A DNA stretch of 64,000 bases from Pseudomonas syringae KCTC 12500 (GTDB taxonomy: Bacteria > Pseudomonadota > Gammaproteobacteria > Pseudomonadales > Pseudomonadaceae): positions 1,573,501 to 1,637,500 of the forward strand of contig NZ_AYTM02000002.1 of assembly GCF_000507185.2 (NCBI RefSeq). The letters run 5' to 3'. The translations under genes and the position numbers were made by a program. The notes under the pieces are model-generated. The model was not told the origin of the DNA. It ran no database searches and saw only the letters and a program-made list of their open reading frames with translations. Positions 28,077 through 38,754 of this stretch are shown in pieces (position 1 is the first letter of the stretch; each line of letters begins with the position of its first letter).

Positions 28077-28775
28077 ATGCTCACTGTTAGCCAGCTCCAC
28101 CAATATTACGGCGGCAGCCACATTCTTCGCGGTCTGTCGTTTGATGTGAAGGTCGGTGAAGTCACCTGCCTGCTGGGCCGCAACGGCGTGGGCAAGACCA
28201 CGCTCTTGCGCGTGCTGATGGGCCTGCTGCCATCGAAGGAAGGCTCGGTGCAATGGGAAGGCAAGACCATCACCCAGTTCAAGACGCATCAAAGGGTACA
28301 TGCCGGGATTGCTTACGTGCCGCAAGGCCGGGAAATATTCGGCCGGCTGACGGTCGAGGAAAATCTGCTCATGGGCCTGTCCCGTTTTCCGGGCTCCGAG
28401 GCCAAGGAAGTGCCGGCCTTCATCTACGAGTTGTTCCCGGTGCTGCTGCAAATGAAGCACCGCCGCGGCGGCGATCTGTCCGGTGGTCAGCAGCAGCAAC
28501 TGGCCATAGGCCGGGCACTGGCGAGCCGTCCACGACTGCTGATTCTCGACGAGCCCACCGAAGGTATTCAGCCCTCGGTGATCAAGGAAATCGGCGTAGT
28601 TATCAAAAAGCTCGCCGAGCGTGGCGACATGGCGATTCTGCTGGTCGAGCAGTTCTACGACTTCGCTGCGGAACTGGCCGATCAGTACCTGGTGATGTCG
28701 CGGGGCGAGATCGTCCAGCAGGGCCGTGGCGAGAACATGGAGAGCGACGGCGTTCGAGGTCTGGTCACCATTTGA
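28077..28775 (+). CDS. urtE: Urea ABC transporter ATP-binding protein UrtE
   Basis: UrtE is the LivF-type ATPase partner of UrtD. The 232-residue product contains Walker A GRNGVGKTT near residue 37, signature DLSGGQQQQLAIGRAL and Walker B LLILDEPTEGIQPSVI. ATG at 28077 follows GAGGCC and begins MLTVSQLHQYYGGSHILRGL, the family N-terminus. It closes urtABCDE, and ureD follows after 48 bases, so uptake and urease genes may share transcripts. Confidence 0.96.
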   Translation: MLTVSQLHQYYGGSHILRGLSFDVKVGEVTCLLGRNGVGKTTLLRVLMGLLPSKEGSVQWEGKTITQFKTHQRVHAGIAYVPQGREIFGRLTVEENLLMGLSRFPGSEAKEVPAFIYELFPVLLQMKHRRGGDLSGGQQQQLAIGRALASRPRLLILDEPTEGIQPSVIKEIGVVIKKLAERGDMAILLVEQFYDFAAELADQYLVMSRGEIVQQGRGENMESDGVRGLVTI

Positions 28776-28823
28776 TGAGTCAATCCGTTATCGTGCAGCA
28801 TTCGACAAACCAATGAAGACACC

Positions 28824-29669
28824 ATGAACCTGCCTGCCAACACCGCCCTCTTCACCCCCAGCTGGCACGCCGAGCTGGAATTGGGTTACGGCCGTTTCGA
28901 TGACAGCACACGCCCGACACTGCGGCGCCACAAAGGACCGCTGCGGGTGCAAAAGCATCTGTACGCCGAAGGCCCGGAGGTGTGCCAGCACATCATCGTT
29001 CATCCACCGGGCGGTATCGCCGGGGGTGACCGGCTGGATATCTCGGCCACCGTCGGTGCCGATGCCTGGGCACAGCTGACCAGCCCCGGCGCGGCCAAAT
29101 GGTATCGCGCCGCCAGCCCGGCCTTTCAGCAACTGGAACTGCACGTCCAGCCCGGTGCGACACTGGAATGGCTGCCGCAGGAAACCATCGTCTTCAGCAA
29201 TGCCCAGGCAGAACTGAGCACTCGGATAGAGCTGCACGGTGATGCAAAGCTATGCTACTGGGACGTGGTGGCTTTGGGCCGGCCGGCCAGTGGCGAGCGG
29301 TTCGAGCACGGCCATTTTCAATCGCATCTGGATATCCGTCGCGACGGCACATTGCTCTGGCATGAGCGACAACGCATTATCGGTGGCGACGGGCTGCTGG
29401 GCTCGCCCATCGGCCTGGACGGCAGAACCGTGTTCGCCACCCTGCTGATGACCGGCGAAGTGGGCAGCGAGCTGCTCGAGGCCTGCCGTTCGCTGTCGAT
29501 GCCCAACCCGGTACGCGGCGACCTGACTCAATTGCCCGGTCTGCTGGTCGCTCGCTGTCTGGCAGACGAAGCATTGCACGCCCGGGCCTGGCTGATACAA
29601 ATCTGGAAATACCTGCGCCCAGCCCTGCTGGGACGCGAGGCGGTAACGCCAAGAATCTGGAATACCTGA
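28824..29669 (+). CDS. ureD: Urease accessory protein UreD
   Basis: UreD (UreH in some species) binds apo-urease and, with UreF and UreG, forms the nickel-insertion complex. The 281-residue protein has the family features [12 protein letters not shown] near residue 55, [14 protein letters not shown] near 115, and [16 protein letters not shown] near 150. ATG at 28824 matches the usual N-terminal length. It is followed by a 301-base gap with a REP-type element before ureA. Confidence 0.95.
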   Translation: MNLPANTALFTPSWHAELELGYGRFDDSTRPTLRRHKGPLRVQKHLYAEGPEVCQHIIVHPPGGIAGGDRLDISATVGADAWAQLTSPGAAKWYRAASPAFQQLELHVQPGATLEWLPQETIVFSNAQAELSTRIELHGDAKLCYWDVVALGRPASGERFEHGHFQSHLDIRRDGTLLWHERQRIIGGDGLLGSPIGLDGRTVFATLLMTGEVGSELLEACRSLSMPNPVRGDLTQLPGLLVARCLADEALHARAWLIQIWKYLRPALLGREAVTPRIWNT

Positions 29670-29739
29670 TTGATGACTGGACGCTCTGCATTCCAGGCTA
29701 CACCCTCGGCGCTGATGCACTCAGCGTGGTACATAAGTC

Positions 29740-29941
29740 CTGAAAAGCCCGAAAATCGGGGCTTTTAGCGCTTCTGCCCGCAGGGCGTGGGAGCGAACTT
29801 GTTCGCGAAGACAATGTTTTAGGCGCTGCATGTTCGGCGACTACACCGGCCCCTTCGCGAACAAGTTCGCTCCCACGGCCTTCGGCCAGAACCCAAAACA
29901 GACTTATACATAACGATGAGGGCTCAGCCTGGGAACGATCA
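29740..29941. repeat. REP-type element with terminator-like hairpin between ureD and ureA
   Basis: The element begins with AAAAGCCC/GGGCTTTT (29743-29750 and 29759-29766), a terminator-like stem ending in T. A REP pair follows: GTGGGAGCGAACTTGTTCGCGAAG near 29787 and the inverse ending GTTCGCTCCCAC near 29875. The flanks CTTCTGCCCGCAGGGC and GGCCTTCGGCCAGAA repeat those of the element at 24280-24440. The right end is the inverse of the TGATCGTTCCCA end seen at 24281. It fills most of the 301-base ureD-ureA gap. Confidence 0.8.
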
Positions 29942-29970
29942 ACCACCGAATTTGAACAAACGGAAGCCCC

Positions 29971-30273
29971 ATGGACCTGACACCACGTGAAAAAGACAAG
30001 CTACTGATCTTCACCGCCGGACTGGTCGCCGAACGGCGTCTGGCGCGCGGCGTGAAGCTCAATTACCCGGAAGCCATGGCCTATATTTCTGCGGCGCTGC
30101 TCGAAGGTGCGCGTGACGGACAGACCGTCGCTGAGCTCATGCACTACGGCACGACCCTGCTGACTCGCGATCAGGTCATGGAAGGTATCGCGGAAATGAT
30201 CCCGGAGATCCAGGTGGAAGCCACCTTTCCGGATGGCACCAAACTCGTCACCGTGCATCAGCCGATTGCCTGA
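29971..30273 (+). CDS. ureA: Urease gamma subunit
   Basis: UreA is the small gamma subunit of the (UreABC)3 urease, which hydrolyses urea to ammonia and carbamate. The 100-residue product begins [35 protein letters not shown] and ends with [13 protein letters not shown], as in all gamma subunits. ATG at 29971 follows GGAAGCCCC. Two acetyltransferase genes lie between it and ureB, which in many bacteria follow each other directly. Confidence 0.97.
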   Translation: MDLTPREKDKLLIFTAGLVAERRLARGVKLNYPEAMAYISAALLEGARDGQTVAELMHYGTTLLTRDQVMEGIAEMIPEIQVEATFPDGTKLVTVHQPIA

Positions 30274-30283
30274 AGGAGTGATC

Positions 30284-31670
<1,387 letters not shown>

Positions 31671-31672
<2 letters not shown>

Positions 31673-31712
31673 CTTCAAGCTTCAAGCTTCAAGCTTCAAG
31701 CTTCAAGCTTCA
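31671..31712. repeat. Six tandem AGCTTCA heptamers between ureB and ureC
   Basis: Six perfect copies of AGCTTCA begin inside the ureB stop codon and are followed by more degenerate CTTGCGGCTTGCAGCTTTCAGCTT sequence to about 31800. As a pure seven-base microsatellite it should be prone to slippage. It belongs to the family seen at 1-112 and 27976-28066. Confidence 0.85.
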
Positions 31713-31826
31713 AGAGAAAAGCATATGACGACTAAAGACTTGCGGCTTGCAGCTTTCAGCTTGTCGCTTTGAACACATTACAGTTTGCGGCCTGCAACTT
31801 GCCGCTCTGAATCCGAGGTACGATAG

Positions 31827-33527
31827 ATGAAGATAAGCCGACAAGCCTACGCAGACATGTTCGGCCCCACCGTCGGCGACAAGGTTCGCCTGGCCGATAC
31901 CGAGCTGTGGATCGAGGTCGAGAAGGACTTCACCACCTACGGTGAAGAAGTGAAGTTCGGCGGTGGCAAGGTCATTCGTGACGGCATGGGCCAGGGCCAG
32001 TTGCTGGCCGCTGACGTAGTCGACACGCTGATCACCAATGCCTTGATCATCGATCACTGGGGCATCGTCAAGGCAGACGTCGGCATCAAGAACGGGCGTA
32101 TCGCGGCCATTGGCAAGGCGGGCAACCCGGACATTCAGCCGGACGTGACCATTGCAGTCGGCGCAGCCACCGAGGTCATTGCCGGCGAAGGCATGATCCT
32201 CACCGCTGGCGGCGTCGACACGCACATCCACTTCATCTGCCCGCAGCAGATCGAAGAGGCCCTGATGAGCGGCGTGACGACCATGATCGGCGGCGGCACC
32301 GGCCCGGCCACGGGCACCAACGCCACCACTGTCACACCCGGCCCGTGGCACATGGCGCGCATGCTCCAGGCCTCGGACTCGTTCCCGATGAACATCGGTT
32401 TCACCGGCAAGGGCAACGTCAGCCTGCCCGGCCCGCTGATCGAACAGGTCAAGGCAGGCGCCATCGGTCTGAAGTTGCACGAGGACTGGGGCACCACGCC
32501 TGCGGCCATCGACAACTGCCTGAGCGTGGCCGACGAATACGACGTGCAGGTGGCGATCCACACCGATACCCTCAACGAGTCGGGTTTTGTCGAGACCACC
32601 CTGGCCGCGTTCAAGAACCGCACGATTCACACTTATCACACCGAAGGTGCCGGTGGCGGTCACGCGCCGGACATCATCAAGGCCTGCGGCTCACCCAACG
32701 TGCTGCCGAGCTCGACCAACCCGACCAGGCCGTTCACCCGCAACACCATCGACGAGCACCTGGACATGCTAATGGTCTGCCACCACCTGGACCCGAGCAT
32801 CGCCGAAGATGTGGCCTTCGCGGAAAGCCGCATTCGCCGCGAGACCATTGCCGCCGAGGACATCCTCCACGACCTGGGCGCGTTTTCCATGCTCAGCTCC
32901 GACAGCCAGGCCATGGGCCGGGTCGGTGAAGTGATCATGCGCACCTGGCAAACCGCCGACAAGATGAAGAAACAGCGTGGTCCACTGCCGCAGGATGGCC
33001 CAGGCAACGACAACTTCCGCGCCAAGCGCTACATCGCCAAATACACCATAAACCCGGCGATCACCCACGGCATCAGCCATGAAGTGGGCTCCATTGAAGT
33101 CGGCAAATGGGCGGACCTGGTGCTCTGGCGCCCGGCGTTCTTCGGCGTCAAACCGACCCTGATCCTCAAGGGTGGCGCCATCGCCGCCAGCTTGATGGGC
33201 GACGCCAACGCTTCGATCCCGACCCCGCAACCGGTTCATTACCGCCCGATGTTCGCCAGCTACGGCAGCTCATTGCACGCCACCAGCATGACGTTCATCA
33301 GCCAGGCAGCGTTCGACGCCGGTGTACCGGAGTCACTGGGCCTGAAGAAGCAGATCGGTGTCGTCAAAGGCTGCCGTACCGTGCAGAAGAAAGACCTGAT
33401 CCACAACGGTTACCTGCCGGACATCGAAGTCGACCCGCAGACCTATCAGGTCAAGGCCGACGGGGTGTTGCTGTGGTGCGAGCCTGCGGATGTGCTACCG
33501 ATGGCGCAGCGGTACTTTCTGTTTTGA
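31827..33527 (+). CDS. ureC: Urease alpha subunit (catalytic)
   Basis: UreC holds the dinickel active site. The 566-residue protein contains [15 protein letters not shown] (nickel-binding His pair). It also has Lys216 in GLKLHEDWG, the residue carbamylated to bridge the nickels, and [22 protein letters not shown], the active-site flap with its histidine. The length is standard. ATG at 31827 follows GAGGTACGATAG. A hairpin follows the stop. The accessory genes ureEFG lie 12.8 kb further on rather than next to it. Confidence 0.98.
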   Translation: MKISRQAYADMFGPTVGDKVRLADTELWIEVEKDFTTYGEEVKFGGGKVIRDGMGQGQLLAADVVDTLITNALIIDHWGIVKADVGIKNGRIAAIGKAGNPDIQPDVTIAVGAATEVIAGEGMILTAGGVDTHIHFICPQQIEEALMSGVTTMIGGGTGPATGTNATTVTPGPWHMARMLQASDSFPMNIGFTGKGNVSLPGPLIEQVKAGAIGLKLHEDWGTTPAAIDNCLSVADEYDVQVAIHTDTLNESGFVETTLAAFKNRTIHTYHTEGAGGGHAPDIIKACGSPNVLPSSTNPTRPFTRNTIDEHLDMLMVCHHLDPSIAEDVAFAESRIRRETIAAEDILHDLGAFSMLSSDSQAMGRVGEVIMRTWQTADKMKKQRGPLPQDGPGNDNFRAKRYIAKYTINPAITHGISHEVGSIEVGKWADLVLWRPAFFGVKPTLILKGGAIAASLMGDANASIPTPQPVHYRPMFASYGSSLHATSMTFISQAAFDAGVPESLGLKKQIGVVKGCRTVQKKDLIHNGYLPDIEVDPQTYQVKADGVLLWCEPADVLPMAQRYFLF

Positions 33528-33531
33528 ACCC

Positions 33532-33560
33532 AAAAAAGGGCCTTCGGTGTGCGAAGGCCC
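33532..33560. terminator. Terminator between ureC and the convergent thioredoxin-like operon
   Basis: GGGCCTTCG (33538-33546) pairs with CGAAGGCCC (33552-33560) over a five-base loop. Six A residues precede it, so on the minus strand the stem is followed by a T-run, fitting termination of the operon starting at 34575. For ureC it is a hairpin with a weak tail (TGGGATGTTT). Confidence 0.75.
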
Positions 33561-33574
33561 TGGGATGTTTCAGC

Positions 33575-34192
33575 TCAGACTGACTGTTTGGGGTCCAGCT
33601 TTTTGATTTCGGTCCTGTACCAGGACTTCAGATGAAAATCAGCGGTTTCCTTAAGCTTTACACCGTTCTTGAAAAAGATAACAGTCGGCGCGACGGTCAC
33701 ATTGTACTGTTGAACTGTCGCTGCACAGCTGTCCATCGGCACCCGAAGCATCACGACCGTGCCTTTGAACTCGGGCGCAAGCTCGTCGAGAGTCGCCCCA
33801 GTCCGTGTGCTGTGGTCAGGTTCGTTATACTCATTGACCCCGGGTCGGCTGAATTCGACCAACACCAGAGGGTTGGCTTTAGAGAACTCGCTATTGAAAT
33901 CATCGTCATCCGAGACGGTTATTGCTTTAACTGTTTTTTCCTTGCGATTCAGAAATGTCTCGTCCGACTCCAGTATCTTCAATGCCTGCAACGTATCATT
34001 GATGGCGTCCAGCGTCCCCAGGTCCTCTGCGGTAGCCTTGCCTTGCAAGGTACGCCTCAGCACGCGAAAAACACTGAGTTTCCCTTTCGCCATATCGTAT
34101 CGGTTACTGGTTTTACCGTTGGCGCCGGCCGGTACCTGCTCCGCCAGCGTGATACGCGCCTCGACAAGCGTTAATAATTCAGCATTGATCAT
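33575..34192 (-). CDS. Thioredoxin-fold protein without CxxC (205 aa)
   Basis: Residues 1 to about 90 are helical and unrecognised. Residues 91-205 follow the thioredoxin fold: ITVSDDDDFNSEF, then PLVLVEFSRPGVNEY where thioredoxin has VLVDFWAEWCGPC, then VVMLRVPMD, and finally TVAPTVIFFKNGVKL, which keeps the cis-proline and the following strand. The CxxC is gone and the only cysteine is elsewhere, so it is unlikely to be an oxidoreductase. ATG at 34192 overlaps the stop of the upstream gene. It could be a chaperone-like or binding protein; the function is unknown. Confidence 0.7.
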   Translation of the reverse strand: MINAELLTLVEARITLAEQVPAGANGKTSNRYDMAKGKLSVFRVLRRTLQGKATAEDLGTLDAINDTLQALKILESDETFLNRKEKTVKAITVSDDDDFNSEFSKANPLVLVEFSRPGVNEYNEPDHSTRTGATLDELAPEFKGTVVMLRVPMDSCAATVQQYNVTVAPTVIFFKNGVKLKETADFHLKSWYRTEIKKLDPKQSV

Positions 34193-34575
34193 GAAATTTC
34201 TCCCTCATCAACAATGCCGGCAAACGCTTTCAACGTGTCCTCTACGTACTGCTTGTCATAACCACCAACTATTTCGGCCATTTTGATCAGCACGGTCGTC
34301 GGACCGTGGTTGATGGCATACGTATTCGACGTCACCGGATTCAGAGTGTCCTTCAAGTCCGGACCCAACTCGATCTCGACCCTGACGAACTTGATTTTCT
34401 CGGCGTACGCGACGGCCAGTTCGTCTATGACAGCGTCCATTTTTGCACTGGCATTAGGCAGTTTTTGTTTGCTTTCCTTACCTCTGGTAGAAAATTCGAC
34501 CAGGACCGGCTTCGTCTTGCTGGCTTCAAGAACTTCCTGTTGAAAGGTTGCATCTGTAACCGTAATGACACTCAT
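34189..34575 (-). CDS. Thioredoxin-fold protein without CxxC (128 aa)
   Basis: The protein reads ITVTDATFQQEVLEASKTKPVLVEF at the N-terminus, exactly as thioredoxins do. The active-site segment is then STRGKES (residues 29-35) instead of WAEWCGPC. Later parts fit the fold: IKFVRVEIELG, then NHGPTTVLIKMAEIVGGYDKQYVEDTLKAF with a proline at the cis-Pro place. It has no cysteine. ATG at 34575 has GGAGG in front; a longer frame from 34614 is less likely. It forms a two-gene operon with the 205-residue protein and diverges from the histidine kinase gene. Confidence 0.72.
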   Translation of the reverse strand: MSVITVTDATFQQEVLEASKTKPVLVEFSTRGKESKQKLPNASAKMDAVIDELAVAYAEKIKFVRVEIELGPDLKDTLNPVTSNTYAINHGPTTVLIKMAEIVGGYDKQYVEDTLKAFAGIVDEGEIS

Positions 34576-34733
34576 GTCCCGGCCCTCCGTTCGTATAATC
34601 CCCGGAGGAAACATAGGACGAAGCGAATAGCACGTCTACTGACAGAAATGACAGTAAACACTCTGTTTGTCGTGCTCTGTAAAGGCGATAATATGCGCCA
34701 TCTTTCGTCACGCTCCTCCAAAGGTAACCGGCC

Positions 34734-35864
34734 ATGCGCCTTTCCGAATTCATCGTTATTCATGTGGATCGCATCGTCGATGAATGGGAAGACTTCGCCA
34801 GAACCCTGAAACCGGCGGCAGAAACGATGACCAGGGCCGAGCTGCGGGATCATGCCAGTTCGATTTTGCTCGCCGCAGCACGGGACATGAAGACCGCGCA
34901 GAGCAAAAGCGAGGAGATTGCCAAGGCCAGAGGCGAAGAGCTGAACAAGACACCAAGCCTGGACGAAGCAGCCAGCAGCCATGGCGAGTTGCGCCATGAG
35001 GTCGGCTTTGATCTGGTGCAGATGACGTCGGAGTTTCGCCATCTGCGCGCCAGCGTCATCCGCCTCTGGGTAGAAAGCCTGGCAGCGCCGCAACTGGCCG
35101 ATTTTCAAGACGTGATTCGCTTCAACGAAGCCATCGACGAGGCGCTTGCCGAATCCACCGCGGCCTATGCGGAGCGGGTTGGGCGCTCACGGGATATCTT
35201 TCTCGCCATTCTCGGTCACGATCTGCGCGCGCCACTGCAAGCCGTCAGCATGTCCACCGAGTTGCTGGCCCGCAAAATAACGCTGGACGAAAAGACCCAG
35301 TCCTATGTTTCACGTATCCAGACCAGCACCCGCCACATGGGCTCGATGGTCAGCGATCTGCTGGAGTTCGTGCGCAGTCGTCTGGGCGCCGGGCTGCCGG
35401 TGGAGCGCAAATACATGGACCTGGCCAGCGCCTGCCGCGAGGCCATCGAGGAAGCCTGCGCCGGGCGACCGGACTCTGTGCCGGTGCTGAACATCGAAGG
35501 CAACACCAAGGGCCACTGGGACGCCGGGCGGATCAGCCAGATGTTACAGAACCTGATCGGCAACGCCCTGCAGCATGGTGCCGCCAGTCACGAGATAACG
35601 GTGACTGTCACGGGTGCCGAGAAAGCGGTGATATTGGTGGTACACAACGAAGGCAAACCGATTGCCGAAGACGCTATCGGGACGATCTTCGATCCGCTGG
35701 TGCGCAGCACCGAGGAAAACAGCGAAATACGCGGCACGTCGACCAGCCTGGGTCTTGGCCTGTTCATCGTCAAGGAAGTGGTCAACGCCCACGGCGGCAG
35801 CATCACTGTGACCTCGACCATTGGCGAGGGCACGACCTTCAATGTGGTGCTGCCGAAAAACTGA
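34734..35864 (+). CDS. Soluble sensor histidine kinase
   Basis: The 376-residue protein has no membrane helix. An all-helical N-terminal region (about 1-140) resembles the RsbRD-type sensor domain. It is followed by a HisKA domain with His162 in LGHDLRAPLQAVSM and a HATPase domain (LIGNALQHGA, VHNEGKPI, GLGLFIVKEVVNAHGG). It is probably a cytoplasmic stress or signalling kinase. No receiver domain or response regulator gene is adjacent. ATG at 34734 follows AAAGGTAACCGGCC. Confidence 0.87.
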   Translation: MRLSEFIVIHVDRIVDEWEDFARTLKPAAETMTRAELRDHASSILLAAARDMKTAQSKSEEIAKARGEELNKTPSLDEAASSHGELRHEVGFDLVQMTSEFRHLRASVIRLWVESLAAPQLADFQDVIRFNEAIDEALAESTAAYAERVGRSRDIFLAILGHDLRAPLQAVSMSTELLARKITLDEKTQSYVSRIQTSTRHMGSMVSDLLEFVRSRLGAGLPVERKYMDLASACREAIEEACAGRPDSVPVLNIEGNTKGHWDAGRISQMLQNLIGNALQHGAASHEITVTVTGAEKAVILVVHNEGKPIAEDAIGTIFDPLVRSTEENSEIRGTSTSLGLGLFIVKEVVNAHGGSITVTSTIGEGTTFNVVLPKN

Positions 35865-35939
35865 CCGAGGCTGACTGCCTGCTGATGCGGGTGCCGCATC
35901 AGCCCAGGCAGAAAAGACAGAATCGCAAGAGCGCTCCGC

Positions 35940-36884
35940 TCAACCCTTCCACTGCGCGCGAGGATCGAACGACGAACTGTCTGCCAGTTTCTGCCAGAGC
36001 GCCCGGGTAGCCTCGTCGGTGTGCTTGGGCACGACTACTTTCAACTGCGCGTAAAGATCGCCGCGCTCGCCACTCTTGTTCATCAAGCCGTTACCCTTGA
36101 TCCGCAGACGCTGCCCGTTCTGACTGTCCGGGCGGATGGTCAGGTTGATCCTGCTGGTCAGCGTTGGCACGGCAACCTTGGTACCCAGCACGGCTTCCCA
36201 GGGGGCCAGTGGCACGGTGATGACCAGATCATGGCCCTCGACCTCGAACAGCGGATGCGGGGCCAGGCGAATGATCAGGTACAAGTCGCCATGGGCACCA
36301 CCGCCCACGCCAGGTGCGCCCTGCCCCTTCAGGCGAATACGCTCGCCATCGACTACGCCTGCCGGAATCTTCACATTCAGCGTTTTAGTGATATCGCTCA
36401 TGCGCTGCCCGTTGGGGCTGTGCTGCGGCACCTTGAAGCTGACCTGCTTGGATTCCCCCGAAAGTGTCTCTTCGAGGAACACCGCCAGTTCCATCTCCAC
36501 GTCCTGCCCGGTGCGTCCAGGGTTGCGGGTACGCCCGCCCTGTTGTGGCCGGCCACCGAAAATGGAGCTGAAAAACTCCGAAAAGTCTGCCGTTTCCTCG
36601 AACCCGCCTGCCCCCGCGCCGGCGCGGCTTTGCCAGCCAGGCGGGGTCTGGAACGGACGGCCCTGACGACCGTATTTGCGTAGCTCGTCATACTCGGCGC
36701 GCTTTTCAGGGCTGCTGAGTACCTCATACGCTTCGGAGGCTTCCTTGAACTTGTCTTCGGCGCCTGCTTCCTTGCTGACGTCCGGGTGATACTTGCGCGC
36801 GAGTTTGCGATAAGCGGTCTTGATCGCCTTGTCGTCCGCAGTCGGCTCCACGTCAAGTATCTTGTAGTAGTCTTTGAAATCCAT
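35940..36884 (-). CDS. cbpA: DnaJ-family co-chaperone CbpA
   Basis: CbpA is a J-domain protein that stimulates Hsp70 and can bind curved DNA. The 314-residue product has a J domain with HPD at residues 33-35, a Gly/Phe-rich linker ([24 protein letters not shown]), and the two C-terminal beta-barrel domains ([40 protein letters not shown]). There is no cysteine-rich zinc domain, which separates it from DnaJ. ATG at 36884 is chosen; an ATG at 36899 would add five residues. The usual partner gene cbpM is not next to it. Confidence 0.9.
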   Translation of the reverse strand: MDFKDYYKILDVEPTADDKAIKTAYRKLARKYHPDVSKEAGAEDKFKEASEAYEVLSSPEKRAEYDELRKYGRQGRPFQTPPGWQSRAGAGAGGFEETADFSEFFSSIFGGRPQQGGRTRNPGRTGQDVEMELAVFLEETLSGESKQVSFKVPQHSPNGQRMSDITKTLNVKIPAGVVDGERIRLKGQGAPGVGGGAHGDLYLIIRLAPHPLFEVEGHDLVITVPLAPWEAVLGTKVAVPTLTSRINLTIRPDSQNGQRLRIKGNGLMNKSGERGDLYAQLKVVVPKHTDEATRALWQKLADSSSFDPRAQWKG

Positions 36885-37211
36885 GTAACGATCACCCATC
36901 CGAATTATCCGGCAAAGCCAGATACGCTGGCGTCACGCGCCCAGCTCCCTCTGTCACGAGGCATCTGGATTACCTAACGTCGAAAAATATACAGATAGAC
37001 CAGCTGCCTTTGTCGGCGGGTCGATAGCTCGACACCCTAATGTCCGACAACAGCGTCTACCGGGAATCCCTTCAAGATTGGGGGTAATAGGCTTCAGTTC
37101 AAGGCTTGGCCGCAAATACAGCCAGGTAAATATAAGCGACGTGTCGCGCTACGCAATTTGCCCGCGCTGACATAAACTGCGCGGCCGTTTTTTGACTGGA
37201 ACGTAAAAGAC
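36885..37211. other. Divergent intergenic region between cbpA and the Hsp70 gene
   Basis: This 327-base gap should hold the promoters of both chaperone genes. I see no convincing heat-shock (sigma-32) promoter, repeat or RNA gene in it. A T-run (CCGTTTTTTGACTGG) lies just before the Hsp70-like gene. Confidence 0.3.
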
Positions 37212-38477
37212 ATGAATGACCAATCCCCGGCCCGTGCCTGCGGCATCGATTTCGGCACGTCCAACTCCACTGTCGGCTGGCAACGACCCGGCATGGAATC
37301 GTTGATCGCGCTGGAGGACGACAAGATTACCCTGCCTTCGGTGGTGTTCTTCAATATGGAAGAGCGCCGCCCGGTGTATGGCCGCCTGGCGCTGCACGAG
37401 TATCTGGAAGGCTACGAAGGCCGCCTGATGCGCTCGCTCAAGAGCCTACTGGGCTCGAAGCTGATCAAACATGACACCAGCGTGCTGGGCACGGCGATGC
37501 CCTTCAAGGATTTGCTGGCCCTGTTTATCGGCGAGCTGAAAAAGCGCGCGGAGCAAACGGCCGGACGCGAATTCGAGCAAGTCGTGCTGGGTCGTCCAGT
37601 GCATTTTGTCGATGACGACGCCCAGGCCGACCAGGAAGCCGAAGATACGCTGGCTGAAGTAGCACGCAAGATCGGCTTCAAGGACGTGTCGTTCCAGTTC
37701 GAACCGATCGCTGCGGCGTTCGATTACGAGTCCACCATCCAGGACGAAGAACTGGTGCTGATCGTCGACATCGGCGGCGGTACCTCGGACTTTTCGCTGG
37801 TGCGTCTGTCGCCCGAGCGACGCCAGCACGATGATCGCCAGCAGGACATCCTCGCCACCGGTGGCGTGCACATCGGCGGGACCGACTTCGACAAGCAGTT
37901 GAGCCTGCAAGGCGTGATGCCGCTGTTCGGTTATGGCAGCCGCATGAAAAGCGGTGCGTACATGCCGACCAGCCACCACATGAACCTGGCGACGTGGCAC
38001 ACCATCAACGCCGTGTACTCGCAAAAATCGCAACTGGCCCTGGGCAGCATGCGCTACGACATCGAAGACACTGGCGGTATCGATCGCCTGTTCAAACTGA
38101 TCGAACAGCGTGCCGGGCACTGGCTGGCCATGGAAGTGGAAGAAACCAAGATCCAGCTGACTCACGCCGACAGCCGTCACCTGCTCATGGATCGAGTGGA
38201 AGCCGGCCTGAGCGTGGACCTGAGCCGGGTGATGTTCGAAGCCGCCATCGACGCCCAGCTTGAGCGCGTGCGCAACAGCGTGACGAACTTGCTGAACGAT
38301 GCGAGAGTGAGTGTCGAACAGGTCAGCACGGTGTTCTTCACCGGCGGTTCAAGCGGTATCCCTGCCCTGCGCAACAGCGTCTCGAACATGCTGCCCAACG
38401 CGCGCCACGTCGAAGGCAACATCTTCGGCAGCATCGGCAGCGGCCTGGCCATCGAAGCGAAGAAGCGTTACGGCTAG
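37212..38477 (+). CDS. yegD: Hsp70-family protein, YegD type
   Basis: The 421-residue protein starts ACGIDFGTSNSTVGW, the phosphate-1 loop of Hsp70/actin ATPases. It has EPIAAAFDYESTI near residue 165, VLIVDIGGGTSDFSLVRL (phosphate 2) and VFFTGGSSGIPALRNSV (adenosine motif). It lacks the substrate-binding C-terminal domain of DnaK, as E. coli YegD does. It diverges from the J-protein gene cbpA, so the two may form a chaperone pair; this is an inference. ATG at 37212 follows GGAACGTAAAAGAC. Confidence 0.9.
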   Translation: MNDQSPARACGIDFGTSNSTVGWQRPGMESLIALEDDKITLPSVVFFNMEERRPVYGRLALHEYLEGYEGRLMRSLKSLLGSKLIKHDTSVLGTAMPFKDLLALFIGELKKRAEQTAGREFEQVVLGRPVHFVDDDAQADQEAEDTLAEVARKIGFKDVSFQFEPIAAAFDYESTIQDEELVLIVDIGGGTSDFSLVRLSPERRQHDDRQQDILATGGVHIGGTDFDKQLSLQGVMPLFGYGSRMKSGAYMPTSHHMNLATWHTINAVYSQKSQLALGSMRYDIEDTGGIDRLFKLIEQRAGHWLAMEVEETKIQLTHADSRHLLMDRVEAGLSVDLSRVMFEAAIDAQLERVRNSVTNLLNDARVSVEQVSTVFFTGGSSGIPALRNSVSNMLPNARHVEGNIFGSIGSGLAIEAKKRYG

Positions 38478-38536
38478 TCATGCGCCTATTGTGGGAATGC
38501 CCTTCGTGATGCTCCGCGTCACAGATCGCTGATCTT

Positions 38537-38690
38537 GTGGGAGCGAGCTTGCTCGCGAAGACGGATTACCTGACCAATGGACTTCCAGCGGCTGCACGGG
38601 CCTCTTCGTGAGCAAGCTCACTCCCACGGGCGGGAGTGTTTCGAGCCATGTGGATGCTCTGCAGCACCGCAGACGCAGAGCGTCCAGAGC
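38537..38690. repeat. Single REP/BIME unit, inverse relative of the 12-unit array
   Basis: GTGGGAGCGAGCTTGCTCGCGAAG and its inverse partner near 38604-38627 flank a linker. The following GTTTCGAGCCATGTGGATGC..GCAGCACCGC is the reverse complement of the array spacer at 15.8-17.8 kb. So this locus holds one copy of that composite unit in the opposite orientation. Confidence 0.85.
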
Positions 38691-38716
38691 TGCATGCCAA
38701 CGCGGTGAACTGTCAC

Positions 38717-38742
38717 GATAGGCGTTCTTTCGGACGCCTATC
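38717..38742. terminator. Hairpin between the Hsp70-like and AI-2E-family genes
   Basis: GATAGGCGT and ACGCCTATC form a nine-base-pair stem with an eight-base loop between two convergent genes. No T-run is present, so it is a possible shared terminator only. Confidence 0.4.
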
Positions 38743-38754
38743 TACGCAAGCGCA

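Noticed and set aside
31780-31800. A -24/-12-like sequence (CGGCCTGCAACTTGC) before ureC
   Set aside because: It has the GG-N10-GC spacing but three mismatches at conserved bases and lies in the CTTGCAGCTT repeat, which produces such matches by chance.
36900-37211. A heat-shock (sigma-32) promoter for the cbpA and Hsp70-like genes
   Set aside because: CTTGAA occurs on the minus strand, but no CCCCAT-like -10 follows at the right distance.
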